A stretch of DNA of 64,000 bases. It comes from Buxus sempervirens (Eukaryota; Streptophyta; Magnoliopsida; Buxales; Buxaceae). Shown here piece after piece: positions 9,661 through 22,272 of the stretch. The position numbers and the translations under genes were made by a program. The notes beneath the pieces are model-generated. The model made no database searches, was not told where the DNA came from, and was given only the letters and a program-made list of their open reading frames with translations. Each line of letters opens with the position of its first letter. Positions within the stretch are counted from its first letter, which is position 1. The stretch is taken from assembly GCA_947561395.2 (NCBI GenBank), contig OX387193.1:33182255-33246254 (forward strand), written 5' to 3'.

Positions 9661-11643
9661 TGGTTTGGTAAAAAGCCCACTGTTAAATATTTTCGTGTCT
9701 TTCGGAGTAAGTGTTTTATTCTTAGAGATAGGGAAAATTTAGCTAAGTTTGATGCTAAGAGTGATGAAGGAATATTCCTAGGTTACTCTCGAAATAGTAG
9801 GGCCTATCATGTGTATAATATTCGTACACACATAGTTATGGAATCCATCAATGTTATGGTGGATGAGACTTTTGGTGAGTCACAAATTGAGGGAGAGTCA
9901 ATTTTTGAGTTAGAAGATAATGACCAAAATGTTGAAAATCAAAATCCTAAGTCTTCTGAGTCTACTCCTTCTAAATCTAGAGGTTCTACACCTTCCAAAT
10001 CTGTAGGAACCACTCCTTCAAGTTATGTAGAGAGTTCCCCATCTACACTTGGTCCTACAAAAGAGCATTCTTTCAGAGTCAAGATAAATCATCCCAAAGA
10101 GCTCTTAATTGGTGATTTGAATGAGGGGTTGAGACTACATAGGGAAGTCTTAAATCAGATGTCTTATACTTCCAATGTGTCAAAACTTGAACCTAAGAAG
10201 GTAGAGGAAGCACTTACTGGGGAGTGCTGGATAAATTCCATGCATGATGAACTAAATCAGTTCATTAGGAATGATGTATGATATCTTGTTCCTAGACCTA
10301 ACAATCACAATGTCATTGGTACCAAATGGATTTTCAAAAATAAATCAGATGAACATGGTACTATTGTGAGAAATAAGGCTAGATTGGTGGCACAGGGATA
10401 TATCCAAGTTGAGGGTATTGATTTTGATGAAACATTTGCTCCTGTAGCTAAGCTTGAATCAATAAGGATTTTGCTAGCTATTGCTTGTCACTTAGGCTTT
10501 AAATTGCATCAAATGGATGTGAAAAGTGCTTTTCTGAACGGGATACTTCATGAAGAAGTATATGTATAACAACCCAAGGGGTTGGTTGATCCCAAGCTTC
10601 CTCATCATGTGGTTAGGCTTAAGAAAGCCTTGTATGGGTTGAAACAAGCTCCTTGAGCTTGGTATGAGAGACTTACTGCTTATCTCTTAAATCACAATTT
10701 TACAAGAGGAGTTGATAGAACTCTGTTCATTAGGAAGGATGAGGATAGTTTTACTATTGCACAAATCTATGTTGATGATATTATGTTTGGTTCACCTATT
10801 GAATCTCTTCCTTCAAATTTTGTAGATGCCATGAAACACGAATTTGAGATGAGTATGGTAGGTGAGCTTAATTTCTTCTTAGGTCTTCAAATTTCACAAT
10901 CTTTAGATGGGATATTCATATCTCAATCTAAGTATGCCAAATATCTTGTGAAGAGGTTTGGGTTGGATAGCAAGAAACATACAAGAACACACATGAGCAC
11001 TACCTTGAAGTTGAGTGCTGATTTGTTTGAAAAAAGTGTAGAACACACTCTCTATAGAAGCATGATAGGTAGTCTTCTCTTCCTTACAGCTAGTAGGCCT
11101 AATATTGCCTTTAGTGTAGGTTTTTGTGCTAGGTTTCAAGTAGATCCTAGAGAGTCTCACTTATCTGCCGTTAAACGTATCATACAATATGCTAATGGCA
11201 CAGTTGATCATGCTATTTGGTTCTCTAGAGATACTTCTGCAATTCTAGTAGATTATTTTGATGCTGATTGAGCTGGAAATGCAGATGATAGGAAGAGCAC
11301 CCCCGGAGGTTGTTTCTATATTGGAAATAATTTAGTGGCTTGGATGAGCAAAAAGCAAAATTCTATATCTTTGTCCACAGCTGAAGCTGAGTATATTGTT
11401 GCTGGTAGTGGCTACACTCAATTGCTTTGGATGAAGCAAATGTTGAATGATTATGGGATTGAACAGAGGACTATTGTCTTGTATTGTGATAATACAAGTG
11501 CAATCAACATTTCCAAAAACCTTGTTCAGCACTCTCGAACAAAGCACATTGATATAAGATATCAATTTATTCGAGAGTTGGTTGAAGATGCTCTTAGGTT
11601 TGAGTCTCTTAGGAAAGCTATTGGTATTGGTCCCCTTCCTTAA
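9661..11643 (+). pseudogene. pol: copia pol, reverse transcriptase and RNase H
   Basis: One reading frame runs from about 9661 to TAA 11641. A Ser/Thr/Pro-rich linker (about 9940-10080) leads to RT (RLVAQGYIQ, then [10 protein letters not shown], then YVDD at 10768-10779) and RNase H (STAEAEYI, then CDNTSAI). The frame is interrupted by TGA 10279, TAA 10567, TGA 10654 and TGA 11269. Comparison with the family suggests Trp or Gln codons at these sites, so each stop fits a single G-to-A or C-to-T change. RT catalytic residues themselves are intact. Confidence 0.92.
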
Positions 11644-12967
11644 GAAGGACCTTGTAGCATGCTTTAGTGTGTCTCATGCGTATTTTCTTTCTTAAGCATG
11701 CTTATTTTTGTGTATTTTTGTCTATGTTTGTTTAGTTTAGTTTTTTCTTTTTTTTCGTATGTGTTTGTGCCTTGACATTTGTCAAATATAGGATAGGTAT
11801 AATTTTGTGAAACAATAAATTTTTTTTTTATTTTGGGAACCTATAGCTCTTCAAAGATTGTTTTATAAACTCTTCTTCAATAGTTTCGTATAAAGACACA
11901 AGCATTTCACTTATTTCTTTTTGTGTTTTGTATATCACGTACACACACCAAATACAATTAAGCAAGCTTAATTTTTTTTCAAAGAGTGAGTGGATGGGCA
12001 ATCCTTGATTTACACTTATCTATCTTAAGTTAAAAGGATCCCAACATATGACCTTGACTATTCTCCCTTGTGTTATAAAAAAGCAATATGTGAAGAACTC
12101 TGGGATGAGCTATAAACCCCAGACATCTTGAATTCAAAAAGAAATAAAAGGAGTACCACTATGAAATAAGATGTAAACCCAGATATTCCAAGGAACAATA
12201 CTCCTTGTGCAAAAAGAGTATCAAAGACGAGGGGAGAAAGTTTCAAAAATAGAATATTTAAGGTCTCAAAATACATGAAGGGTTTCTTATTAATTCATAG
12301 AGAGACTCGAGTAATATATGTGATTTCTTGATAAATGGCCAAATCCCCTTCACCAAGTTCTTATTTAAGCAAACTTTGTTGTGTTTGGTTTTGCACATGC
12401 ACACAAGCACAATTAGGAATTTGGTTGAGTTGTTGTGTAGGTATTTGGGAATATTGAAGTTGGATTTGTCAAATTTTGAATTTTAGAGTAAAAAGGCTCT
12501 CAAAATGTTTAAAATTTTAAGTTTTCATGGTTTTATACTTATTTTATATTTTTCTTTCTGTCTTGGATGTTTTTAGGTTTGTTGGAAGCATTTTTTGGTT
12601 GAAAAAGGTTGAGCTTTCTGAGTTAAATTTGAAAATTTTTCTGAACTGTATAAGAACGTTCGAACGTTGCCTCAAACATTGTCATATGTTTTTCTCACGT
12701 TGGTTTTAGTCTTATTTTGACGTTCGAACGACACTCCTTGTTCGAGCGGCCATTGCACGTTAAGTTTAAAGCCAAACTTGAGTTGAACGTGAGACTCGCG
12801 TTAGACCTGGCGTTCAAACATTCAATTAAAACCCTTTTATTTTCAAGTCGCGTGCGAAAGGGTTTGAACATTCTATCACTTCAAACCTTCGAGGGTTTGG
12901 CGATTGTGGTTTTCTTTCTGCTCCATCATTTTTTCATCTTCTAAACCCAAGGATCTTGCTATTCAAG
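11644..12967 (+). other. Sirevirus spacer between pol and the env-like ORF
   Basis: This is AT-rich with long T runs and no long frame. It contains palindromes of the CGTTCGAACG type (about 12657-12670 and 12720-12730), also found repeatedly in the LTR. Such pol-env spacers are normal in Sireviruses. A start for a subgenomic env transcript may lie here, but I see no clear promoter. Confidence 0.6.
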
Positions 12968-13443
12968 GTAAGAAATCATGATTTTCATGCATTTTTTTTT
13001 GTTTTTCATCCTCGGTTTTTTATTTCAAGGGGTTTCTTTCAATAATCTTGGATTCATGCATATTTTCAAGTTTATTTTGCTTCAAATCACTTCGAATATG
13101 TTCTAATACTATTTTATTTTCATTTTCGAGTGATTTTGTGTTGATTTTTTTGAGATTTGGTGTTTTCCCCAAAAATCCCCAAATCTGGGATTCTGTTCTT
13201 GAACGTTAGATAACGTTAAAGCTATCACTCAAACGTTCATCACTTGTTCTTCAAAAACTTGTCATTTTTCAACCAAAATTGATTTTTTCTTCTTAATTTT
13301 CATGCATTTTATCATTCTTATGCATATAATTCAGTGTTATTTTATGAATTACATGTTTAGATTCATTCTTACATGTTTTTTCTTTTTGTTTTTCTTTTGC
13401 TTTCTATTTTGTCTCCTTCCTTTGTTATGTTGTCCACTCTTAG
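12968..13443 (+). other. Putative intron just ahead of the env-like ORF
   Basis: The donor reads TTCAAG/GTAAGAAA (GT at 12968-12969). The acceptor ends a pyrimidine-rich tract as CACTCTTAG (AG 13442-13443), and the next three bases are the ATG of the env-like ORF. The stretch is 476 nt, T-rich, without open frames. Splicing from an upstream exon would place the env start first. Inference from splice consensus only. Confidence 0.5.
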
Positions 13444-14645
13444 ATGCCTAGAACGAAGTCCTTAGGTTCTAAAAATTCAAACAAAAGACCTAGCGTTAAA
13501 GAATCAATTTTTTTTATGCTAGAGCCAAGAAAAATTTTGAATATTATTTCTGCCAAAGACCTCTCATTGTTGAGAGGGTTGTGAAACTTGATTTGCTTCC
13601 CTCTGAGATCACTGATTGCTTTTCTGATAGAGTGTGGGATTGCATGTTTGATCATTTCACTCTTCCATTTCGTGAGATGATAAGAGAATTTTATTCAAAT
13701 GTGCATCATATTAATTGGGATGCATGTGAATTTTCTACTTTCTTGAGAGGCTCTATTCTTCAAATTACTCCTGATGTAATAGCCTCTATTCTTAGTCTTC
13801 CTAGGGTTCTTAACCCTCAATATCCATAACTTGAGACCAATGCCAGTTTTAATTATGAGTTGGCTGGTACTCTTCTACAAAATGGAAGAGGTAATTGGAT
13901 TTACAAGGGTGAAGCCAACAAATTCTCTGTTGAGACCATAGTGCTTTTCAGAATTCAAAGCACTAACCTATTTCCTGTAGCCCACAAATCTTTCATTCCA
14001 TTCCCTAAGCTTTTATTTCTCTATGCTTTGAAGAAGCATCACACTATTGACCTTCCATCTGTCATTTGCTCAAAAATGTTGGAGGTCTTTGCTTACTCCA
14101 AGCGATCATATGGTCTTCTTTATTCTTGTCTCATAGCTAGGTTGCTTGTTGTCCTTAGTATTCCTTTCCCTAAACTTGAACTTGTTAAGGCTAGCCAACC
14201 TATCACTGACACCACCCTCCATCAAAGTAGAGCTCATTTAGCCTCCACTTTAGCTCCTAACCCAGATGAACCTGCCCAGCATCAACCTCCCTCTTCATTT
14301 CATAAGGAACTAACCTTCCTCAAAGATCAAAATTCTCAAATTTTGCATCTTTTACAACATATGGATGAACAAGTGAAGAAGAATCATGAAGATACTTTGA
14401 GGAAATTTCAGAGGATCAAGCTCCGACAGAAGAATTTAGAGATATTTCATCAATGGGTTTACAAGGAGATGGTTGACTATTTTACTACTCAAGCTTATGA
14501 GGAGGAAGACGGGGAGCCAACTGCTGGTTCAAGTGATTCTCAAAGTCCAAGCATTATTGGTAGTGGCAGTGTAGATGCTCCAGGACCTGGTGATGTTCCT
14601 AGTCCCAGTGGAGGTAAAGGAGATGCTGGTCCATCTCATTCTTGA
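13444..14645 (+). pseudogene. Env-like ORF of the Sirevirus
   Basis: The ATG at 13444 follows the predicted acceptor. The frame shifts within a T run at 13508-13515, then stays in one frame (RAKKNFEYYF, IVERVVKLDLLPSEI, REFYSN, ITPDVIASILSLPR) to TGA 14643, with one TAA at 13827. The middle resembles the Sirevirus env-like or putative plant transposon protein family. The C-terminal half has a long charged coiled coil (FHKELTFLKDQ to MVDYF) and ends in a Gly/Ser/Pro-rich tail. No convincing signal peptide or membrane segment is seen. The function of such proteins is unproven. Confidence 0.72.
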
Positions 14646-15147
14646 GTTTTTTTTTGGTGTCTTCCTTTGTCTAGTTCGACAAAAAGGGGGAGATGGTGTT
14701 AGACTGATGTATTATTTTGTTTGGGACTTGATATATTTTCTTTGGACATGATGTATTTTTTTAAGTGGATGGATGCATATATTTGAATGGTTGTAATTTG
14801 TTTGGTTTGATGTTTTTTTTATAGTAATTAACATGTGCATATTGTTTATCATGGAAGTAAATTAATGCATAATTTTTTCCTATGGATAATTGATGATGTG
14901 TGTGTTAATTTTCTATCTAGTTAAGATTTTATTCTCCTTGCTTTTCACCTGGCATTTTCTTATTTTTGGTGTTTCAGGTACAAGAGAATAAGTCTGAGTT
15001 TAATGTGTCTAGGATAGGTCATGTCAAATTTTATTTGTATTGTCAATTTTACTTATTTTATTTATTTTGTTTTGGTTGTTGCTTGGTGATTCACAACAAC
15101 TAGGACAAGTTTTGTTATTTTGTCACAGAATAGCCAAAGGGGAAGTT
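14646..15147 (+). other. Sirevirus 3' non-coding region with two purine tracts
   Basis: Two polypurine-like tracts are present: ACAAAAAGGGGGAGA near 14680-14695 and CCAAAGGGGAAG at 15134-15145, the second directly before the LTR. Repeated PPT-like motifs upstream of the 3' LTR are reported for Sireviruses. The rest is T-rich and non-coding. Confidence 0.65.
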
Positions 15148-16378
15148 TGTTAGGTTTAATATTTTAGTTTGGCTTAATTTCGTGTCAAAAAGTATATATT
15201 TAAAGTGTTTAAGTCGGTTAGAATAAGTTATAGAAGTCACAATTCAAACGGCATCAAAATCGGAGTCAAAATGAAGAATTTGTGATTGACTTAGATAACG
15301 TTTGAAGCACCATTCGAACGATCAGTGTTTGCAGAGAAACCCGAGAGTAGCGTTCAAGAGCGTGAGACTTGCCATTTGAACGTTCAGTGTCTGCAGAGAA
15401 ACCCGAGAGTAGCGTTCAAGAGCGTGAGACTTGCCGTTCGAATGTTCAGTGTCTGCAGAGAAACCCGAGAGTAGCGTTTGAGACCGTGAGAGACGACGTT
15501 CGAACGTTCAGTATCTGTAGAGAAACCCAAGAGTAGCGTTTGAGAATGGGAGAGCCGATGTTCAAATCTTAGTGCATTTATAACTTAACGTGAGACCTTT
15601 GATCGAACGAGATAGTGTGAGTTGTTTTACTAATCGAACGTGAGAGCCGCGATCGATGAACGTTCAAATGTTCAAGTTGTAAATTCACTTATACACTTCC
15701 GATCTTTTCTGATTTGTTTCCTATTCCTTCTAGACTTCTTCCTAACCCATATAAGGATTCTTAAGACATTCCAATAGACTGACTGAAGTCGTTTTTGGAA
15801 CCCTAAATCGTTGTGTGTGAAGAAGAGAAACTTCTCTCCTTCTTTTCTACCTTTGAGCCATCAAGCCTTCTTTTCTTCCTTCTTCTCTTACCTTGGAGTT
15901 CCGGGTTGGAGAGTTTGCTCGTGGGAGTTTCTACGGTTGCTGAGCGAGTTCGTTTGGTGCTTCAAAAAGAAGATATTCAGAGTTCTGGATCGTTGCAAGG
16001 TTGCAAATCTAAAGAGTTCTTCGAATACTTACACTGTGAGTCACAGTCTGTGTTGGATCGTCTGAACCACTGTCTATAAGTCTTCTTCTTATAATGAAAT
16101 TTTCTGAGGTGGCTCCTGATCACCCGGAGGGTTTTTCTCTTTGAGAGTTCTCTTAGAGTTTTCCCTTCATCACCAAAATTACTTGTGTTGTCTTATTTAC
16201 TAATTCTTCTTATTTGCAATTTTGAGTGACCTTGGATATCATATTATTGCTATTTGACTAAGGCTTGTGCATGCCTATTAATTAAGGACTTGTCTTTAAT
16301 TAGTAGAAATTTTATTCCGCAATCGTTTACACCTATTCACCCCTCTAGGTGTTGTTAGAGTTTAAACCGTGTTTTTCA
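15148..16378 (+). repeat. 3' LTR of the Sirevirus (right end approximate)
   Basis: It starts TGTTAGG right after a PPT-like tract. A TATAAGG box lies at 15750-15756. The stretch near 16330-16350 (ACACCTATTCACCCCTCTAGG) is typical of copia LTR ends. I place the end at the CA of TTTTTCA, 16378, but no second LTR is present to confirm it. It contains a 62-bp tandem repeat. Confidence 0.7.
15300..15560 (+). repeat. 62-bp tandem repeat in the Sirevirus LTR (about 4 copies)
   Basis: The word CAGTGTCTGCAGAGAAACCC recurs at about 15323, 15385, 15447 and 15509. Each unit also carries a version of the palindrome CGTTCGAACG, intact in the last and decayed in others, so copies differ by a few substitutions. 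It lies upstream of the TATA box and could be a promoter repeat. Confidence 0.8.
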
Positions 16379-16477
16379 CTCCCCCCAACCCAGACCACAA
16401 TCCACAACAATGGATCCCCAAGAAACTATAGAAAGTCAGCTTTAGGCACTTCAACTTAAAAGAAAGTTAGACTGAAA

Positions 16478-16514
<37 letters not shown>

Positions 16515-16577
16515 TAGAGTACAAATAATAATCTTGTCCTAGAACCAAAAAACACCCCAGAATAGGAGCAAACACCC
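16379..16577. repeat. LINE 3' flank with a (GT)n(GA)n microsatellite
   Basis: The microsatellite runs 16479-16514: eight GT units followed by about ten GA units. Around it is about 160 bp of unique-looking DNA that continues the minus-strand LINE after its stop. No poly-A or poly-T tail is recognised. Confidence 0.6.
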
Positions 16578-16664
16578 CTACATCCCTAAAAAACTAGTGA
16601 ATGGTACAACATAAAAACCCCCAATAGCAACCCACACCCTTTGCAAATCGTCCACCTTGGCCAT
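16578..16664 (-). pseudogene. LINE ORF2 C-terminal end (after the RNase H domain)
   Basis: On the minus strand this reads AKVDDLQRVW and ends at a stop at 16578-16580. It joins in frame to the RNase H fragment at 22273-22602 once the Tat solo LTR and one copy of its GCCAT duplication are removed; the joint then reads ADK-MAKVD, which fits the end of a plant LINE RNase H. Confidence 0.7.
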
Positions 16665-19600
16665 TGTATGCGTGTCAATCCACGAGCCACACATACATAC
16701 TGGGATCTTTGGGAGGCGCACATGGATGCATGCCTCCATTGGGAAATGGGGAATGGGGAGTCGCCACTGCCTGATGGGGTGCAGGCAGACACCTGGGTGC
16801 CTAGTATTGTCTATTAGGTGGTTTGTGGCTTGAGATTTTGAATAGGTCCTCAATTACGGTTCGGGGAAGTCCGTAGACACCCCGGTCCGCCCCGTCACCC
16901 GACAAGTCCCATGGGTCATCCTGGTTAATTCTGGTAGAGTCAATTTGTTTACCTCACCCAACCCTAATCCGATATACACTCTTTATTTTAAGTCTATGTG
17001 GGGACCACTTGAGTGGCGTAGGTCCTCCTTTATTTGATTTTATCTTCTTTATTTAAGTAATCTTGGTCTGATTGGACAGGCCCCATTGGAAGGCCCGCAG
17101 GATCCCAGATGGGCTAAGGTATGGCCCACATATCCCTTTCGTGGGCTTTAATCTAGACCTAAAAAGCCCTTTAGGGTTTTGGTTTAAGTTTGATTAATTT
17201 TATTTAAGTTAAAGTTAAAAGAAGTTAAGCTTAAATTTTATACTTTTCAGTGGGCCTGGATGATGTGTGGGCCCCTTAGGTGGGCTTCACAATGATTTTT
17301 CATCAATTTATTATCTTGGCTTCAATTTGATTCCACATGTGCTAGGGAAGGGCTTGGGGGCCATTTCTACGCTTAGGCTTGAAGGCCTAATGCTTTAGTG
17401 GGTGAGGGGGTGGATCCCACCCCATTTTTGGTAAGTGGGTTCTCTTTAAAAGAGCGAGGGCCCGATAGGCCCAAACCCTAGTCTCGGCCAGACCATCTAA
17501 TTATCCAAGCATACCTCATGTTGGGCCTTGATTGGGCCTCAAAGGGTATGGCCCTTAATTAGGTCAATCATAGTTTGATTAATCAAAGTGTGTTGGTTGG
17601 AAGGCCCACCGGTACTCAATTTGGGCCCAATGCCCAAGTTGGGTTATGGGTTGACCCAAACCCTACTGGATCTGTTTGGTTTAATTAAAAAAAGGAATTA
17701 AAATATGATTAAGAAGCAAAATCTGCATTGTTTTTATATTTTCTAGGTTTGACCGAAAATATAGTTCATTCAAACCCTATTTATTCATGACCGAAATTAA
17801 ATTTCGTTCATGCTCCAAATGAGGATAGCCGAAATTTAATTTCGGCTATGAATAAATATTAGCTTGCCCGAACTGAGTTTTCGGGCAAGCTTAAAAATCA
17901 TTAAAATTCAATTTTAAGAGGGGGGGCTAAGCCTACTAGTTCTCTGAGGTGTCTAGGGTTTCTGTGGGCCCCTGGGCAGGCCCACAGTGGTCTAGTATTG
18001 AAGTGTTTACCTTAATTCCATTACCCTAATACATTTTAAACCAAGAAGAGGGGGATCAAGGCTTGAGGCCTTGCTCCCCCACCTTGAGCTAAAGCTTAAA
18101 TGATAGAACAGGGACTTTAAGTGTCCCTGTTCTTGTGCTAAAGACAATCCCCCTCGCCATGGGAAGAAGAAAGGAGCTGGCCCGATTGGCCTATATCCAA
18201 GTCTAACCGGCCAAACCATTTGCATATTCACACCATAACACAACACAACACTTAAAAACAAAGGCATTTAGCAGCTTGATCATGCTGGAAAATGGTATAA
18301 GTGTGTGTAGTGTACATGGCAATAAGGAATGAATCATGAATAAGAGGATTTTAGCATGCTTTATATGTGATGTGCTGTGATTAGAAACATGGTGGACTAA
18401 TAGAGATGAGGCATGCTTCCAAGCAAAGAAAGTGTGTGTGTGGGTCATGCTTCAAGCATGCATGCAAACCATATATCTATGGAACCATTCACACCTAAAC
18501 AAAATAAGTATATAACTGCACAAGAACTACTAAAATGAAGTAAAGAGAAGGGTAAGAAAGGGGTTTAAGGGATACAATAGACATGGAGATGAGGAGGGAG
18601 AACATGCTCTCCTTTTTTATCATAAAAATTGCATGGAAAGACATCGAATGAGCACTTAGATGTGATTTTGCCACTAAATGGACTCTCATCCCCTCCCATT
18701 CGGCCTACTCATCTCCCCTCACCATGGGAGTCCTCTCTAGAGAGGGAGAGCTAAGGAAGATGAAGAAAAAAGAGAGGAAAGCCATGAACTAACAGAAAAA
18801 GACCATTAGAGACATAAACATGCTCCGTTTACTCTAAATTTCAAATATGTTACATAAAAAGTGTTGAGAAGCTCACCTTGGGGAAGAGAAGCTTCTTTGG
18901 TGTTGTATGGAAATCCCTTGAAGTGAGGACAGTAGCTTGGAGCACTCCTTTTCAGTTCCCCAGCTCCTCCTTGGTTTCTCTCTTGATTAGGATGGAAGAA
19001 CAGAGGTATTGGAGGGGATTAGGAGGGGTTTGGTGTGGGTTAGAGGTCTTAGGATGTGTGGAGAGGGATTAGGATAGGGGTACATACATGGAAGAGGGTT
19101 TAGAGAAAGCTAAAATCAATCCACCCTTCAAAATGAGCTGATTTAGTGCTTTTATAGGCAAAAATAGCATAACCGAAAACACAGTTTGGTTATTGTAGCG
19201 CCCCGAACCCGGGTCAATGCGAAACTGGCATCCAACCCGAATCCAAGTGCTACTGGGCCCAAAATAACATCAACAAGAAGTGTAATGTCTATCATCACCA
19301 TAATATGATAAAGGATAAATAACCATCAAAGTTAACAGATCAGATCAGGTCTGGTATAATCAAGGTTTCTAAAACTCTCACTCTCTCTCTCAATACATCC
19401 AAAACTATAAATAAATAAAATAAACTATCAAATATCAAAATGTCATCTCTCATCAACCTCAGCTCAATCTAGATAATAATAATCCTCTGGCAAGAAATCA
19501 GCGAAATAACCCTGAGTATCACCACAAAGATCCCCCTCTCGTGTATCAGCTGAAAACCAAAACAAAACAAAAGAGTGAGATACGAATATCTCATTAGGTA

Positions 19601-22272
19601 ATACGATGCATGCTAAACAGTTTATATATAAATATAATCCTTTCATGCTCGGTAAAACTAACACGGATAAGCAGGTCTCATTTAATCGATCAAAGCAATC
19701 GAGAAACACAAATCAACATTTAATCATTCTAAGGGTCATTTATCAGATGTAATGATGATAAGAATGAAGTCTAGAATAATACAGCATAAATCCAAAACAA
19801 CTCCAGTCAACTCAATTTCCAATATAACTGTGATGAACCAAGTAATCACGTTCAACAATAAAATAGCACATACATGCAGTAACAAGTATATCATGTTATT
19901 AGTATCATTGTAGGACTTACAAAGAAAGATAAGACATTGAGAAGACACTCATTAAATGCTATGCCACCATGCGTCTTATTGGCGAAGCTACTATGACACT
20001 CAAACCCGAGTACTACTCATGAGATAAGAGTCGTAGTCATCGACTTATTGCGCACATACTCAACAGAGTTGGCATGAACCACCAGCATGCAGCCCTTGAA
20101 TCAATACATGGAAATGGTCACTGATCCACATGTACAGGAATCACCAGTGAGGCTCGAAATGACCCTACAGACACGGGACCCTCCAAAGCAAACTAACTTG
20201 CAAAGGAAGCGCATTCGTAGATGGAAGTAAATCAACCCAAAAGAAATACCCCTTAGCTATCTAGCTTATTCTATAGATCCATATTCAGCTATGCCCACTA
20301 GACACCAACATCCCTAAGGACTCATCTGTATTCATAAGTAATAGTGCCTAGTGGCATATAAAGTCTGATTTATAAGTTTTTTTTTATTATCAAAATTGGG
20401 TTATTTGGGTTGAATCTCTTATATGAAGTTTCTATCTATAGAAGTTTGATTTATGATGTGTAAGATAAATATTTCTTAATTAAATATCTTAGTTAAATAA
20501 GTTTTTAGAGTATAAAATCTCAAATCCCTTATTATTTTCAAATTTAGGGAACTATAAACCTAAAATAAATCCCTAAATATTTTTGTGGAAAACAGGTTAT
20601 TTGGGTAATAAATTCTGTCTCAAATCATATAATCTAATTGATAAAATCCATTTAAAATCATTTTATATTGAATTAAAAATCAAATTATGCAAATTTATAT
20701 TTTTCTGTTAAGGTTGCCCAGCACAGGTCGCCTAGGCAGCTTGGCTAAGCGGCGGTTTTAAAAGTCCAAAATTTTTTGTTTAAACGGATGCCCATGGATC
20801 GCCTAGGCTGTCCCTCTAGGCGCCTCTTATGTTTTTGGTCGCCTACCCATCGTCTAGGCAATGGGTGAGCGGCTTAAGTCTTGCGATAATTTTATTACAC
20901 TGGTGCCCACGATCGCCTACGCGGTCGTGCTAGGCGCCCTATCAACTGCGACAAACAGAGTTCGAAATCTGAGTTTTTCTTTTTTCTGATCAATTCTATC
21001 ATATATATTCAACTAAAATAAAACTATTTATACACATATACAACATATAATCATGCATTGTGATTGAATAACATGAAAAACAGCGATCAAAAGACAAAAC
21101 GGGTGTGCTACCTACCTGATTGTGCAACTCCTTAATCTAACCAACAGCAACACCTCCTCTTCACAAACACAAACTAGCACTCTAAAGATGAAGAGAAACC
21201 CAAGTCCAGACGTTCTCTCTCCCTCCTTATTCTTCTCTTCTTCTTCGTCAGCTTTGTTCTGGTCGCTCGTTTTTCTCTAGCCGCAATACCAACAGATGAA
21301 AACAAAAGAGTAGAATACAAACCATATTCTACTAGGGTATAAAACCCTACTACCCTCACTTATGATCCTACACAACATAGCTATATCATATATCATACAC
21401 CTAACCAATCAGAACACAGCAGCATTAAGATTTAAATTTTACCTCGATATCTCACGATCCAACAGTCTGATCTGCGCCAAACTCGTGATCTTCGCTATCA
21501 ATGTGATCACCTATGATTATAAATCAACTCCATCTATAAAATCCTCAATAAATATTTATTATTTATTACTTTTATTATTTAAGAAATTTTTGGGTTCTTA
21601 CAGTTATGCTATTTATTTGTGTATAACTGAAATATTATTTCAGTTATACACAAGTTATTTGTGACCGAAATTAAATTTCAGTCACAATAACATCCCATCA
21701 ACAATGATTTGTGTCAGGGATTATCATAGAGAATCCTAATACAAAAATATGGAATCTTATCTTAGAACCGAAATTAAATTTCGGTTATTTTTAGATATTT
21801 TCATATTTGCATTTTCTCTCTTAAATTTGCTTGAGATGATGTTTGATTCTCTTAGTAATGAGAGAATCTGAATTTTTTGATTTTTGATTTAATTAATTAA
21901 TTAAAATTAGATATTTTGGAAATATTATTATTTTATTCAAGATATTTTACTTTTTGTGCTTTATCTTTTGTCCTTTAATTTGCCATTTCGCAAATGTGCA
22001 AGCTCATTTGCCACATGGACATAATGTATGCATTTATTTATAGTTTTGCCCTTAGGATTGTTCTGCTCATATCTCCTTTATCTGGACTCCGCCAATTCTG
22101 GCAAACTCAGTTGCATTGGAACTGTGTCTGTGTTTCCTATCCATGGGGACAGGGTATGGTTGTCAACTTAGGATTGATCTGAAAGTCAATTTTTGCTCCC
22201 CTAGGGTTTGATCTATCTCTTTAGGGTTTTCATTTCTAGCATTCAAAGAGGTGCAAAAATGAGGTGCTTATA
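16665..22272 (-). mobile_element. Tat-type solo LTR (minus), carrying a nested solo LTR
   Basis: Read on the minus strand it starts TATAAGCACCTC at 22272 (normal TG mutated to TA) and ends CGCATACA at 16665. It is flanked by the duplication GCCAT (16660-16664 and 22273-22277). Without the nested LTR it is about 3.19 kb. It shares with other Tat LTRs here the CACCCCATCAGGC block, the GGGTGTCTACGGAC block, and an AAG/GTGAGC donor-like site (GT at 18876-18875). No internal region remains, so recombination between two LTRs probably removed it. No coding sequence. Confidence 0.88.
19194..21602 (-). mobile_element. Tekay-like solo LTR (minus), TSD GTTAT
   Basis: It is 2409 bp. On the minus strand it starts TGTAAGAACCC (21602) and ends GGGGCGCTACA (19194). 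The 5-bp duplication GTTAT is perfect (19189-19193 and 21603-21607). It carries the family signature: a donor-like CAG/GTAGGT with GT at 21115-21114, a CGCCTAGGC-rich island (about 20710-20950), the palindrome GAGATACGAATATCTC (19577-19592, plus-strand reading) and an acceptor-like TTTTCAG (AG at 19551-19550). Confidence 0.95.

Larger units (their letters stand above)
8888..16378 (+). mobile_element. Sirevirus-like Ty1/copia retrotransposon, 5' truncated
   Basis: The order is GAG-pre-integrase, integrase, RT, RNase H (copia order), a 1.8-kb spacer, an env-like ORF, purine tracts, and an LTR. An env-like ORF downstream of pol plus palindrome-rich non-coding DNA is typical of Sireviruses. The 5' LTR, gag and protease are missing because the element begins exactly where a Tat LTR fragment ends. 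All coding parts carry stops or frameshifts, so it is dead. Confidence 0.88.

Noticed and set aside
15811-16079. Two overlapping 84-88-codon frames in the Sirevirus LTR
   Set aside because: Start at the same place in two frames, lie in the LTR downstream of the TATA box, and have no domain.
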